Shown here: in pieces, positions 23,262-32,218 of the stretch
How positions within the stretch are numbered: position 1 is the stretch's first letter
Layout of the letters: each line of letters starts with the position of its first letter
Assembly: GCF_012939955.1 (NCBI RefSeq)
Contig: NZ_SPMY01000001.1
Location: 1 to 64,000, forward strand
Reading direction: 5' to 3'
DNA: 64,000 nucleotides
Source: Candidatus Accumulibacter phosphatis
Lineage (GTDB): Bacteria; Pseudomonadota; Gammaproteobacteria; Burkholderiales; Rhodocyclaceae
The notes under the pieces: model-generated
The model's input: only the letters and a program-made list of their open reading frames with translations
Told to the model about the DNA's origin: nothing
Databases searched by the model: none
Program-made: the position numbers and the translations under genes

Positions 23262-24477
23262 GTGCAGAGCCCTGAAGCGACGGACAAACGCCTGATCCTC
23301 GACAAGCTGTTTCAGGTGATGGCGGACCGGCAGGCGTCGGATATTTTCATATCCGCCGGCGCGCCGATCCACATCAAGATTCAGGGCATCACGGTGCCGG
23401 TCAATCAGCAGATGATGGAACCGGCGATGATCGAAAAGATCGCCCTTGAACTGATGAACGCCGAGCAGGCGCACACCTTCGAGGCGACCAAGGAGATGAA
23501 CCTCTCGATCGGCGTCCCCAAGCTCGGCAATTTTCGCATCAACCTGTTTCGCCAGCGCGGCTCGATCTCCATTGTCGTCCGTTACATCCTCGGCAATATC
23601 CCGGCGCTCGATTCGCTGCTCTTGCCGCCGGTCCTCGCCGACCTGGTCATGGAAAGGCGCGGTCTGATCCTGATCGTCGGTTCGACGGGCTCGGGAAAGT
23701 CGACCACCATTGCCTCGATGCTCGATTATCGCAACAGCAATTGCGCCGGCCACATCCTGACCATCGAAGATCCGATCGAGTATCTCTTCAAGCACAAGAA
23801 GTCGATCGTCAACCAGCGCGAAATCGGCATGGACACCCTGGGCTGGAACAACGCCTTAAAAAAGCGCCATGCGGCAAGCACCGGACTGTATTCTGATCGG
23901 CGAGATCCGCGACAAGGAAACGATGCAGGCGGCAATTGCCTACGCCCAGACGGGCCACCTCTGCCTGGGCACCCTGCACGCCAACAACAGCTACCACGCA
24001 CTCAACCGGATGATCAACTTCTTCCCGCTCGATAGCCGCAGCGCGCTGTACATGGACCTCTCGGTGAGCCTGAAGGCGATCGTTTCGCAGCGCCTGGTAA
24101 AGCGCAAGGAAGGCAAGCTGGCGCCAGCCGTCGAAGTTCTGCTGAACAGCTATCACGTCCAGGAACTGGTCGAGCGCGGCGACATCCCGGCCCTCAAGGA
24201 GGCCATGGAGCAAAGCCTCGCACCCGGTTCGCAGACTTTCGAACAAGCGCTTTTCAAGCTCTACCGCGCAGACGTGATTACCCTGGAAGAGGCGCTGAGC
24301 AATGCCGATTCACCGACCAACCTGTCCTGGCTGATCAACAACTTCGAAGCAGCGCCGGCACCGCGTCGCGACGACAAGTTGAGCACGTCATCATACGAGC
24401 TATCGGAAAGCGACCCCAGCAGCGCTTCCTTCAAGGAGTTCTCGCTCAGTCTCCACGACGCTGACGAGCAAGCCTAG
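23262..24477 (+). CDS. pilU: Type IV pilus retraction ATPase PilU, split by a frameshift at an A6 run
   Basis: A PilT-family secretion ATPase that powers pilus retraction and twitching. The PilU subtype fits the N-terminus ([18 protein letters not shown]) and the long C-terminal tail. The start is GTG at 23262, 8 bases after the dapD stop. Seen: Walker [10 protein letters not shown] near residue 148, the Asp box and GEIRDKET near 212. The first frame reads [10 protein letters not shown] and leaves the family; the frame from 23869 continues [15 protein letters not shown]. Removing one A from the run at 23858-23863 restores [13 protein letters not shown]. So this is a sequencing error, a real mutation, or a gene rescued by transcriptional slippage. 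pilT is not adjacent. Confidence 0.85.
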
Positions 24478-24490
24478 CCAGGCGCGCACG

Positions 24491-25729
24491 ATGAACAGGG
24501 ACAGCGCTACTGAGATGGCCAAGGACAGCAAGCTGGCAGTCGCCAACGAGGCGACGCTGGCAGTCGCCAACGAGGCGACGCTTGCACTCGCCAACGAGGC
24601 GACTCTTGCACTCGCCGAGCAACTCATCGCCTGTCGCTCGCTGACCCCCGACGACGCCGGCTGCCTGCCGATCATCGCCCGCCGTCTTGAAGCCATCGGC
24701 TTCCGCTGCGAGTTCATCAAGCGCGGCGCGGTAAGCAACCTCTGGGCGCGGCGCGGCCACAGCAGCCCCTTGCTCTGTCTGGCCGGCCACACCGACGTTG
24801 TCCCCAGCGGCCCACTCGAACAATGGCACAGCGACCCCTTCCAGCCGCTGCGCAAGGAGGGGATGCTGTACGGGCGCGGCGCCGCCGACATGAAAGCTTC
24901 GCTGGCGGCCTTCGTCACCGCCGCCGAAGCCTATGTCGCCGGCAAGCCCGAGCACGGCGGCTCGATCGCCTTCCTGCTCACTTCCGATGAGGAAGGCGAC
25001 GCCATCGATGGCACGGTCGCCGTCACCGAGGCCTTGCGCCAACGCGGCGAGACGATCGACTACTGCATCATCGGCGAGCCGACCTCGGTCAACACGCTCG
25101 GCGACATGGTCAAGAATGGACGCCGCGGATCGCTGTCGGGGAAACTGACCGTCAAGGGTGTGCAGGGCCACATCGCCTACCCGCATCTGGCAAGAAATCC
25201 GATTCATCTGGCAGCCCCGGCGATTGCCGAGCTGACGCAGACGGTCTGGGATCAGGGCAACGAGTTTTTCCCGCCGACCACCTGGCAAATCTCCAACATC
25301 CACGGCGGCACCGGCGCCAGCAATGTCATTCCAGGCAGCGTCGATATCCAGTTCAACTTCCGCTTTGGTACGGCCAGCACACCCGAGCAACTGCAAGCGC
25401 GAACCTGCGCGCTGCTCGACCGCCACCAGCTGACCTACGAACTGGCGTGGAACTTGAGCGGCAAGCCTTTCCTGACCGGCCACGGCGCGCTGATCGACGC
25501 CTCGCTGCAGGCGATTCGCGCCGAAACCGGCGTCGAAGCCGAGCTGTCGACCAGCGGCGGCACTTCGGACGGTCGCTTCATCGCCGAGATCTGCGCACAA
25601 GTGATCGAAATCGGCCCGGTCAATGCCAGCATCCACAAGGTCAACGAAGCCGTCGAAATCGCCGCCCTGCCACGACTCGCAGCCATCTACCGCCGTATTC
25701 TCGAAGCCTTGCTGCCCAGCCATGTTTGA
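24491..25729 (+). CDS. dapE: Succinyl-diaminopimelate desuccinylase with repetitive N-terminus
   Basis: 412 residues; the family is usually ~375-380. It is a di-zinc M20 hydrolase that yields LL-diaminopimelate and succinate. Seen: GHTDVVPSG (~97-105; His/Asp metal ligands), [14 protein letters not shown] (~127-140), [12 protein letters not shown] (~161-172; catalytic Glu) and [11 protein letters not shown] near 350. Odd: the first ~42 residues are an extension made of repeated LAVANEAT units from 24-bp DNA repeats, before the normal start [19 protein letters not shown]. The stop overlaps the prmB start by 8 bases. Confidence 0.94.
   Translation: MNRDSATEMAKDSKLAVANEATLAVANEATLALANEATLALAEQLIACRSLTPDDAGCLPIIARRLEAIGFRCEFIKRGAVSNLWARRGHSSPLLCLAGHTDVVPSGPLEQWHSDPFQPLRKEGMLYGRGAADMKASLAAFVTAAEAYVAGKPEHGGSIAFLLTSDEEGDAIDGTVAVTEALRQRGETIDYCIIGEPTSVNTLGDMVKNGRRGSLSGKLTVKGVQGHIAYPHLARNPIHLAAPAIAELTQTVWDQGNEFFPPTTWQISNIHGGTGASNVIPGSVDIQFNFRFGTASTPEQLQARTCALLDRHQLTYELAWNLSGKPFLTGHGALIDASLQAIRAETGVEAELSTSGGTSDGRFIAEICAQVIEIGPVNASIHKVNEAVEIAALPRLAAIYRRILEALLPSHV
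24533..24618 (+). repeat. 24-bp tandem repeats in the 5' end of dapE
   Basis: Units 24533-24556 and 24557-24580 are identical (CTGGCAGTCGCCAACGAGGC + GACG). The third, 24581-24604, differs at a few bases, and a partial fourth runs to 24618, where the normal DapE N-terminus begins. This fits recent in-frame expansion. Confidence 0.9.
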
Positions 25730-26615
25730 ACAGGCACAAAACGAACTGCGCACCTTGCGCGATCTGCTGCGCTTTGCCGTCAGCCGCTTCAGCGAAGGCG
25801 GACTGTTCTTCGGACACGGCGCCGACAACGCCTGGGACGAAGCGGTTTATCTGCTGCTGCACAGCCTGCACCTGCCACTTGATCGGCTCGAGCCTTTTCT
25901 CGACGCCGGCCTGACCAGCGACGAGCGCACGGCCGTACTGCGCATCATCGAGCGGCGCATCTGCGAACGCCTGCCGGCCGCCTACCTGACCAACGAAGCC
26001 TGGTTGGCCGAATATCGCTTCTATGTCGATCAACGGGTGATCGTGCCGCGCTCCTTCATCGCCGAATTGCTGCGCGAGCAGCTGGCGCCATGGATCGACG
26101 ACCCGGAGAGCGTGGCGTCCGTTCTCGACCTATGCACCGGTTCCGGCTGCCTGGCGATTTTCGCCGCGCATGCCTTCCCGGCGGCCAGCGTCGACGCCAT
26201 CGACATTTCGCCCGACGCGCTGGCCGTGGCCGAGCGTAACGTCAGCGACTACGAGCTGACGGCGCGTATCCGGCTACTCGAGAGCAACCTCTTCGCCGCG
26301 CTCGGCAAGGAGCGCTACGACCTGATCATCAGCAACCCGCCTTACGTCAATGCCCCATCGATGCGCAGCCTGCCCGCCGAATACCAGCGCGAGCCCGCCC
26401 TGGCGCTGGCCAGCGGTGAGGACGGGCTCGACCTGACGCGGGCCATCCTCGCGACAGCGCGCGAACGCCTCACGCCGAACGGCCTGCTGGTCGTCGAAAT
26501 CGGCCACAACCGGGAGCAGCTCGAAGCGGCCTTCCCGGATACCGCCTTTACCTGGCTGGACACCGCGGCCGGCGATCAGTACGTCTTCCTGCTGCATCGC
26601 GACCAGCTGCCGTGA
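25722..26615 (+). CDS. prmB: Ribosomal protein L3 N5-glutamine methyltransferase
   Basis: 297 residues from the ATG at 25722, inside the end of dapE. It methylates a glutamine of ribosomal protein L3. Seen: a PrmB-type N-terminal helical domain ([12 protein letters not shown]), SAM-binding motif [17 protein letters not shown] (~129-144), and the catalytic [10 protein letters not shown] (~205-214). YVNAPSM rather than YI/VxxxE supports PrmB over PrmC. Operon position after dapE is common in betaproteobacteria. Confidence 0.92.
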   Translation: MFEQAQNELRTLRDLLRFAVSRFSEGGLFFGHGADNAWDEAVYLLLHSLHLPLDRLEPFLDAGLTSDERTAVLRIIERRICERLPAAYLTNEAWLAEYRFYVDQRVIVPRSFIAELLREQLAPWIDDPESVASVLDLCTGSGCLAIFAAHAFPAASVDAIDISPDALAVAERNVSDYELTARIRLLESNLFAALGKERYDLIISNPPYVNAPSMRSLPAEYQREPALALASGEDGLDLTRAILATARERLTPNGLLVVEIGHNREQLEAAFPDTAFTWLDTAAGDQYVFLLHRDQLP

Positions 26616-27328
26616 GCGGGCTACGCGCTGCGCTACGCCCTGCGCTACACCCTTGTTTGCGCTCTGTGGCTGCGGCGCTCCACTTCCCCCTGCAGCGGCT
26701 GCTTCTGGCCACGACCCTGCTGCTGGCCTTGCTGCTGGCCAGCGGCTGCAGCGAGACGACGCAAGGAACGGCGCTGCCGGCCGGAAGCGCGGTCCTGGCC
26801 TTCGGCAACAGCATTACCTTCGGCACCGGCGCCCAGCCTGGCGAAGACTATCCGACCGAGCTGGCAGCGCTCAGCGGCTGGCAGATCACCAACGCCGGCA
26901 TCCCCGGCGACACCAGCGCGGCAGCCCGCGAGCGGATCGAGGCCGCCCTGGCGGCGACCTGGCCGGCACTGGTCATCGTCGAACTGGGCGGCAACGATTT
27001 CCTGCGCCGACGCCCGGCAGCCGCCGTCAAGGAAGATCTGCGGGCCATCGTCAGCGCCATTCGCGACTCCGGCGCGCAGGTGGTACTGGTCGCCGTCCCC
27101 AAGTTCTCGCTGCTCGGCGCCATCAGCGGCCGCTTGCCCGATTCTGAAATCTACGCCGAGCTGGCCAGCGAAGAAAAGCTGGCGCTGGTCGACAGCGTTC
27201 TCGCCGAGGTCCTCGCCAAACCGGAACTGAGAGCTGACCCCATCCACCCCAACGCCGACGGCTACCGACAACTGGCGACAGGCATCGCCGAACAGCTGCG
27301 CCAGGCTGGTTTGCTCAAGGCGCCGTAG
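26612..27328 (+). CDS. GDSL/SGNH-family lipoprotein esterase (TesA-like)
   Basis: 238 residues with a GTG start overlapping the prmB stop. Seen: a basic N-terminus with three 4-residue repeats (LRAA, LRPA, LHPC), a hydrophobic signal and lipobox LASGC (Cys ~46), then an SGNH hydrolase fold. Block I reads FGNSITFG (GNS in place of GDS; the nucleophile Ser is kept), block II Gly is in GIPGDT, block III is GGNDFL, and block V is DPIHPN (catalytic Asp/His). Known relatives are TesA/arylesterase hydrolases of thioesters and lysophospholipids in the periplasm. The lipobox suggests membrane anchoring. The long basic leader before the signal is unusual and may not be translated; an ATG-type alternative was not found. 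Confidence 0.82.
   Translation: MSGLRAALRPALHPCLRSVAAALHFPLQRLLLATTLLLALLLASGCSETTQGTALPAGSAVLAFGNSITFGTGAQPGEDYPTELAALSGWQITNAGIPGDTSAAARERIEAALAATWPALVIVELGGNDFLRRRPAAAVKEDLRAIVSAIRDSGAQVVLVAVPKFSLLGAISGRLPDSEIYAELASEEKLALVDSVLAEVLAKPELRADPIHPNADGYRQLATGIAEQLRQAGLLKAP
26621..26656 (+). repeat. Three 12-bp tandem repeats at the start of the GDSL esterase gene
   Basis: CTACGCGCTGCG, CTACGCCCTGCG, CTACACCCTTGT, in frame, giving LRAA-LRPA-LHPC-like units just before the signal peptide. Confidence 0.7.
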
Positions 27329-27398
27329 GCACCGGCCAACGCCAAGCATCGCCCTGGCGATAATCATGGTCGGGCAAGCCGACAGACAAGGACCCCCG

Positions 27399-30095
27399 AT
27401 GAACAGCGAAACCCCGCAGCGCATCCACCGCCTGGATTACACACCGCCGCCTTTCCTCGTCGACAGCGTCGAACTCGACGTGCACTTCAACGCCGGCGAA
27501 GTGCTGGTCAACAGCCAGCTGCAACTGCGGCGCAATCCCCTGGCTGCCCTGGCTGCGGAGGCAAGCCCCCTGCCACCGCTACAACTCGACGGCCAGGGGC
27601 TGGAAACGATCTCCGTAGCCATCGACGGCAGCGTTCTCGGCCAGGACCAATACCACTGCAGCGACTCACTGCTGACCATCGTCAATCCGCCGGACACGCT
27701 GACGCTGCGTACGCAGGTGCGTATCGATGCCGACCACAACAGCAGCCTGTCCGGACTTTTTCGCTCCAAGGATGGCTATTTCACCCAGTGCGAGGCGCAG
27801 GGTTTCCGCCGCATCACTTGGTTTCCGGATCGCCCGGACATCATGTCGCGCTACCAGGTCACCCTGCATGCCGACAAGACCCGCCTGCCGGTACTGCTGG
27901 CCAACGGCAACCCGGTCGGCAGCGGCGACGAGGGGCCTGACCGCCACTGGGCGAAATGGGAAGACCCCTTCTTCAAGCCCTGCTATCTCTTCGCCCTGGT
28001 TGCCGCCCGCCTCGACGTGCTGCGCGACGAGTTCACCACCAGCAGCGGGCGCAGCGTTCAGCTCGCCGTCTTCGTCGAGCCCGGCAAGCTCGACCAGTGC
28101 GCGCACGCCATGGACGCCCTCAAGCGCTCGATGCGCTGGGATGAGGAAGTCTTCGGCCTGGAATGCGATCTCGACCACTACATGATCGTCGCCGTCGGCG
28201 ACTTCAACATGGGAGCGATGGAAAACAAGGGCCTCAACGTCTTCAACACCAAGTACGTCCTGGCCCGTGCCGACATCGCCACCGACGCCGACTACCAGAA
28301 CATCGACCGCGTCGTCGCGCACGAATACTTCCACAACTGGACCGGCAACCGGGTCACCTGTCGCGACTGGTTCCAGCTATCGCTGAAGGAAGGGCTGACC
28401 GTCTATCGCGACCAGGAATTCGGCGCCGACATGCACAGTCGTGCGGTCACCCGCATTCGCGAAGTGCGCGCCCTGCGCGCCATGCAGTTTCCCGAAGACG
28501 CCGGCCCGATGGCCCATCCGGTGCGCCCCGATTCGTATATCGAGATCAACAACTTCTACACCAGCACCGTTTACGACAAGGGTGCCGAAGTGGTGCGCAT
28601 GATCGAAACGCTGATCGGCAAGCAAGCTTTCCGGCGCGGCATGGACCTCTACTTCGAGCGCCATGATGGCCAGGCGGTGACCTGCGACGACTTCGTCGCG
28701 GCCATGGCCGACGCTTCCGGCGTCGACCTGACGCAGTTCAAGCGCTGGTACGACCAGGCCGGCACACCGCGCCTCTGGGCCAGCGGCCACTACGACGAGG
28801 AAGCGCGCAGCTATACCCTGACGCTGTCGCAATCGCTGCCCACACGCGCCGCCGCGGACGCCACCTCCGAGCCGCTGCACAGTCCGCTGCACAGTCCCTT
28901 CCACATCCCGGTGGCCATCGGCCTCAACGGCGCAGACGGCGAAGACATGCCGCTGCTGATCGCCGGTGAAGACAGCACCGCCGACAGCGGCCGGACGACG
29001 CGCGTCCTCTCGCTGACCGACTTCGAGCAGCAGTTCGTCTTCACCGAGCTGGCCGCCGCCCCCGTCGTTTCGCTGCTGCGCGACTTCTCGGCGCCGGTGA
29101 TTCTCGATTTCTCCTGGAGCGACGAAGAGCTGGCGCACCTGCTGGCCCACGACAGCGACCCCTTCAATCGCTGGGAAGCCGGGCAACGCCTGGCCAGCCG
29201 CCTGATCCTGGCAGCCGCCGAAGACATCTCGGTCGGCCGCGCTGCCTACTGGCCGCAAACCTTCGTCGAAGCCGCCGCACGGCTTCTCGAAAACGCCGCT
29301 GCCGATCCCGCTTTCGCCGCCGAAGCCCTGACCCTGCCCGGCGAAGCGACCCTTGCCGAAGAGATGGCCATGGTCGACCCGAGCGCCCTGCACGAAGCGC
29401 GCAATGGCCTGCGCCGTTTTGTCGCCGAACAACTGGGTGGCGCGCTGCTGCACGCTTACGAAACGCACGCCACCAGCGGCCCTTACCAGGCGACACCGGC
29501 GGCCGCCGGGCGGCGCGCGCTGCGCAACCTCTGCCTGGGCTATCTGGGCGAGCTGAACAGCGCCGAGTCGCGCGCCCTGGCCATGCGCCAGTTCGAGACA
29601 GCCAACAACATGACCGACCAGTTGGCGGCGCTGGCAACCCTGGCGCAGGACGACTGCCCGGAACGTGTGCAGGCACTGGACAGCTTCTACGAGCGCTGGC
29701 ACGACGAAGCGCTGGTGGTCGACAAATGGCTGTCGGTACAGGCGGCGAGCCGCCTTCCCGACACGCTCGCGGTGGTCAGAGAGCTGCTCGATCACCCGGC
29801 TTTCGATCTGCGCAATCCGAACAAGGTCTACGCGCTGCTCAACACTTTCGGCAACAATCATGTCCGTTTTCACGCCGCCGACGGCGGCGGCTACCTTTTC
29901 CTCGCCACACAGATCGGCGAGATCGATCGCCTCAACCCGCAGGTCGCCGCACGTCTGGCACGCCGCTTCGATCGCTGGCGGAAGTTCGACCAGCCGCGCC
30001 AGCAACAAGCCAGCTTCGCCCTCGAAAAGCTGCGCTCAATCGATGGCCTGTCGTCGGATGTACGCGAGATCGTCGGGCGCGCGCTGGATCAGTAA
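27399..30095 (+). CDS. pepN: Aminopeptidase N (M1 zinc metallopeptidase)
   Basis: 898 residues from the ATG at 27399 (an earlier in-frame ATG at 27366 gives 11 extra residues). It cleaves N-terminal residues from peptides in the cytoplasm. Seen: the substrate-binding GAMEN box (MGAMENKGL, ~271), the zinc-binding HEYFHNW (~307-313) with the third ligand Glu in LKEGLTVYRDQEF, and the C-terminal DUF3458-type helical domains of gamma/beta-proteobacterial PepN. Length and motifs match the family (~870-900). It is the last core gene before the tRNA and mobile region. Confidence 0.96.
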   Translation: MNSETPQRIHRLDYTPPPFLVDSVELDVHFNAGEVLVNSQLQLRRNPLAALAAEASPLPPLQLDGQGLETISVAIDGSVLGQDQYHCSDSLLTIVNPPDTLTLRTQVRIDADHNSSLSGLFRSKDGYFTQCEAQGFRRITWFPDRPDIMSRYQVTLHADKTRLPVLLANGNPVGSGDEGPDRHWAKWEDPFFKPCYLFALVAARLDVLRDEFTTSSGRSVQLAVFVEPGKLDQCAHAMDALKRSMRWDEEVFGLECDLDHYMIVAVGDFNMGAMENKGLNVFNTKYVLARADIATDADYQNIDRVVAHEYFHNWTGNRVTCRDWFQLSLKEGLTVYRDQEFGADMHSRAVTRIREVRALRAMQFPEDAGPMAHPVRPDSYIEINNFYTSTVYDKGAEVVRMIETLIGKQAFRRGMDLYFERHDGQAVTCDDFVAAMADASGVDLTQFKRWYDQAGTPRLWASGHYDEEARSYTLTLSQSLPTRAAADATSEPLHSPLHSPFHIPVAIGLNGADGEDMPLLIAGEDSTADSGRTTRVLSLTDFEQQFVFTELAAAPVVSLLRDFSAPVILDFSWSDEELAHLLAHDSDPFNRWEAGQRLASRLILAAAEDISVGRAAYWPQTFVEAAARLLENAAADPAFAAEALTLPGEATLAEEMAMVDPSALHEARNGLRRFVAEQLGGALLHAYETHATSGPYQATPAAAGRRALRNLCLGYLGELNSAESRALAMRQFETANNMTDQLAALATLAQDDCPERVQALDSFYERWHDEALVVDKWLSVQAASRLPDTLAVVRELLDHPAFDLRNPNKVYALLNTFGNNHVRFHAADGGGYLFLATQIGEIDRLNPQVAARLARRFDRWRKFDQPRQQQASFALEKLRSIDGLSSDVREIVGRALDQ

Positions 30096-30186
30096 GCCGG
30101 CATTCTCGCACTCGGCCTCGCCGCAAGGCAGGCGCGCAGCGCGGCGGGGAAAACCGCCGCGGACGCGAAAATTGGCCAGATAGTGC

Positions 30187-30215
30187 TTGAGCACGGCCGA
30201 TCGCCTCTGTATAAT
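30187..30215 (+). promoter_or_regulatory. Sigma-70-like promoter of tRNA-Arg
   Basis: -35 TTGAGC (30187-30192), 17-base spacer, -10 TATAAT (30210-30215), 21 bases before the mature tRNA 5' end. Confidence 0.75.
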
Positions 30216-30236
30216 TCGCCGCTTCAGCAAGGCAAG

Positions 30237-30313
30237 GCGCCCGTAGCTCAGTTGGATAGAGTACTTGGCTACGAACCAAGGGGTCGGGCGTTCGAATCGC
30301 TCCGGGCGCACCA
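30237..30313 (+). tRNA. tRNA-Arg (anticodon ACG)
   Basis: 77 bases. Acceptor GCGCCCG pairs with CGGGCGC; discriminator A and encoded CCA follow. The D arm carries AGCTCAGTTGGATAGAG; the anticodon stem CTTGG/CCAAG has loop CTACGAA (anticodon ACG); the T arm contains GTTCGAATC. Its 3' end is the likely integration site of the mobile DNA that follows. Confidence 0.97.
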
Positions 30314-30327
30314 ATAGATTCAAACAC

Positions 30328-30460
30328 TTAAGCCACCCTCGAGGTGGCTTTTTTTGTCTCTAGCAGACGCTGGCATGAAAATGTGCCCAACAAAGTGCCC
30401 AACAGATTCGTAGGCTTGGACGTGGGCCTAGTCGTCCGCTCGAATAAGCGGGTTGGCAGT
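30328..30460 (-). pseudogene. C-terminal remnant of a tyrosine-recombinase integrase
   Basis: Read on the minus strand, one frame gives RLFERTTRPTSKPTNLLGTL, then LGTFSCQRLLETKKATSRVA and a stop at 30328-30330, 15 bases from the tRNA CCA end. I recognise this as the type of tail found on integrases that use tRNA genes as attachment sites. No upstream catalytic domain (R..HxxR..Y) remains in frame. The upstream limit is approximate. Inference: the integrase was deleted or displaced. Confidence 0.45.
30330..30355 (+). terminator. Intrinsic terminator of tRNA-Arg
   Basis: AAGCCACC, loop CTCGA, GGTGGCTT followed by a T-run: an 8-bp GC-rich stem, 17 bases after the tRNA. Confidence 0.88.
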
Positions 30461-30752
30461 GAATCTGTTCCTCCCAGCCCCAAGGCGACGAGTATGGACG
30501 GGTGGTGCGCGGAAGCAAGGCTTGGGCACGCCGGGGACGCATCCGCTATTCGTCAGCCACACGCAAGAGCAGGAGCCACGAAAACCGGCCGCCAGCAGAT
30601 CCAGCGAGTCGGTACGGCATACGCACAGCTCGTGACGTAACGGCATTGGCAGACCCGTTTGAGGCGACGGCGTGCGCCGAGCGCGATTGGGACCACTCGA
30701 CGGAAAGGGGCTGCAGACGGGTTCCAGGATCGTGCGGTGCGCATCCGCGCAG
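30461..30752. other. Interval between integrase remnant and alpA with no supported gene
   Basis: Several short open frames exist on both strands, but none shows a recognisable domain, a good ribosome site or an adequate length. It is probably eroded element DNA. Confidence 0.5.
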
Positions 30753-30995
30753 TCAATCCGTCAACGCGGATGTTGGCGTTGCGCCTGAATTCGGCGAAGG
30801 GCTCACCTGACCGAGCCGACTCGCCTGGATCTGTTCGCTGATCCACGTCTGCACCTCAGCCTCGACCCATCCGGACGAGCGCCCGAGCTTGATCTGTTTG
30901 GGAAATTCGCCGCGCTTGATCTTGGCGTAAATTGATGATCGGCCAAGCCCCACCATGGACTTGACCTGGGGAAGACGTATCAACCGTTGATTCAT
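30753..30995 (-). CDS. AlpA-family DNA-binding regulator
   Basis: 80 residues. Seen: a winged HTH of the AlpA/MerR-like fold (RLIRLPQVKSMVGLGRSSIY, then AKIKRGEFPKQIKLG and GWVEAEVQTWI), the standard length for AlpA regulators of prophages and integrative elements, which often activate excision or integrase genes. It is the last gene of the transfer block, next to the element end, which is typical. The target site is unknown. Confidence 0.88.
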   Translation of the reverse strand: MNQRLIRLPQVKSMVGLGRSSIYAKIKRGEFPKQIKLGRSSGWVEAEVQTWISEQIQASRLGQVSPSPNSGATPTSALTD

Positions 30996-31381
30996 AGCAT
31001 CACCTCACGTTCCATCGGACAGCCCAGATTCATCCGCGCCAAGCATCGATTCCATGAGCCAACTTTAGTACGGCAACGAGAGGATCACGGTGCCGAAATG
31101 CGAACTTTCCGAGCGCTTTTCGTACTTCGCTGGACGCTGGCGGTGAATGGTGGAGGGCAATTGCTCGACGATGGGTTGCGGTCAAACGACCAGCAGCGCC
31201 GCTACAGCCTGCTCGCAGCCAGCGTCATGTGACGGCGCCAAGCGGGTCGCCAATCGATCCGCAAAGGTGATCAGAGGCCAGCGAGTGAATGGGCCTGGCA
31301 TTCACTCGCAATGCAGCGACCGCGACGCTCGTTGATCCTTTTTTCCAGACCTCGGCTGGCGACAGGTGACACGTGAACCGT
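30996..31381. other. 386-base interval with no supported gene
   Basis: Only short unconvincing frames. It contains the region upstream of alpA (minus strand), so its promoter should lie here; I could not define -35/-10 boxes with confidence. Confidence 0.5.
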
Positions 31382-31678
31382 CTAGCTGTTGTTGGCTTCG
31401 CAGTTGCCGGCCACTGCGTGCTTGAAGACGGCACCCGCAGAGAACTTGGGCACCGTCGTGGCGGCAATGCTGAGCTTCGCGCCAGTTTTCGGGTTCTTGC
31501 CTTCGCGAGCCGCGCGCGGTGCCGCTTTGAAAGATCCAAAGCCCACCAGCGTCACCGAATCGCCGTTGGCGACGGCTGCCACGATTTCTTCAAGCAGAAC
31601 ATCGACCGCACGGCCCGCGGCCACCTTGGACAGATCAGCTTTGCTCGCCAGCGCTTCAATTAGCTCGGACTTGTTCAT
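31382..31678 (-). CDS. HU-family nucleoid-associated protein, element-borne
   Basis: 98 residues. Seen: the HU/IHF fold with N-terminal MNKSELIEALASKADLSKV, the GFGSF turn and a DNA-contacting arm RAAREGKNPKTGAKLSI. The C-terminal ~10 residues differ from chromosomal HU (KHAVAGNCEANNS). It bends DNA, and is probably an accessory factor for the element's recombination or transfer. It is embedded in the minus-strand transfer block. Confidence 0.92.
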   Translation of the reverse strand: MNKSELIEALASKADLSKVAAGRAVDVLLEEIVAAVANGDSVTLVGFGSFKAAPRAAREGKNPKTGAKLSIAATTVPKFSAGAVFKHAVAGNCEANNS

Positions 31679-31722
31679 TGAGGTACTCCCGGTTGGTGGT
31701 TAGTGAGGGCCCGATTCTCTCA

Positions 31723-32136
31723 TCATTGCCGGCGCGACTCGCCGGAAAACACCCGCGACGCCGCGTCAAGGTCGATCCCTTCAGTCGGTAGCTGCCCGTC
31801 ACGGCACAGATTGAGTTCGTAGCGAACGGCCAGTGGAATCCGCTTGCCATCCTTCGTCGGCACGTCCTCCTGGATCAGCGTCGCCTCCAGGCGAGCACAA
31901 CCAGCCTCGGCAAACTTCCTCAATGTTCTGACCTGAAGCCGCACCGGCGCAGGCGACCGCGTCTGCCCCTTGAAGAAGTCCGCCATCCGCCCACTCAGCT
32001 CCCCGTCGGATCGACCATCGGGCGCATCGATCGCCGCGATCAGATGTTGCTTCAAGTCCGCAGCAACAACGTCGCTGGTGCCCAGCAGACCCAGCACGGA
32101 CAGCGCCATCGCAAGGGTTTTCGGAGGTGCTTTCAT
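31723..32136 (-). CDS. Secreted protein of unknown function in the transfer block
   Basis: 137 residues. Seen: a signal peptide (~1-26, cleaved after VVA-A) and a small domain with two cysteines (GCARLEAT, NLCRDG) that could form a disulfide. No family is recognised. It lies 82 bases downstream of traN and 44 bases upstream of the HU gene on the same strand, so it is probably a periplasmic accessory of the conjugation system. Its length and context argue it is real. Confidence 0.65.
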   Translation of the reverse strand: MKAPPKTLAMALSVLGLLGTSDVVAADLKQHLIAAIDAPDGRSDGELSGRMADFFKGQTRSPAPVRLQVRTLRKFAEAGCARLEATLIQEDVPTKDGKRIPLAVRYELNLCRDGQLPTEGIDLDAASRVFSGESRRQ

Positions 32137-32218
32137 CGAATCTCCCTGAGAAAATTCACGCCACCCACCTGTCCGAAGACATCGCGTCCTTGCCCGGGAA
32201 GTGCAGCGTGCTCAGTCA

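Noticed and set aside
23857-23864. Programmed -1 ribosomal frameshift in pilU at A AAA AAG
   Set aside because: The continuation needs a +1 (or -2) change; a -1 shift enters the wrong frame.
30987-31232. Plus-strand 81-aa ORF upstream of the HU gene
   Set aside because: Starts across the alpA start codon, no ribosome site, composition unlike real genes, no family.
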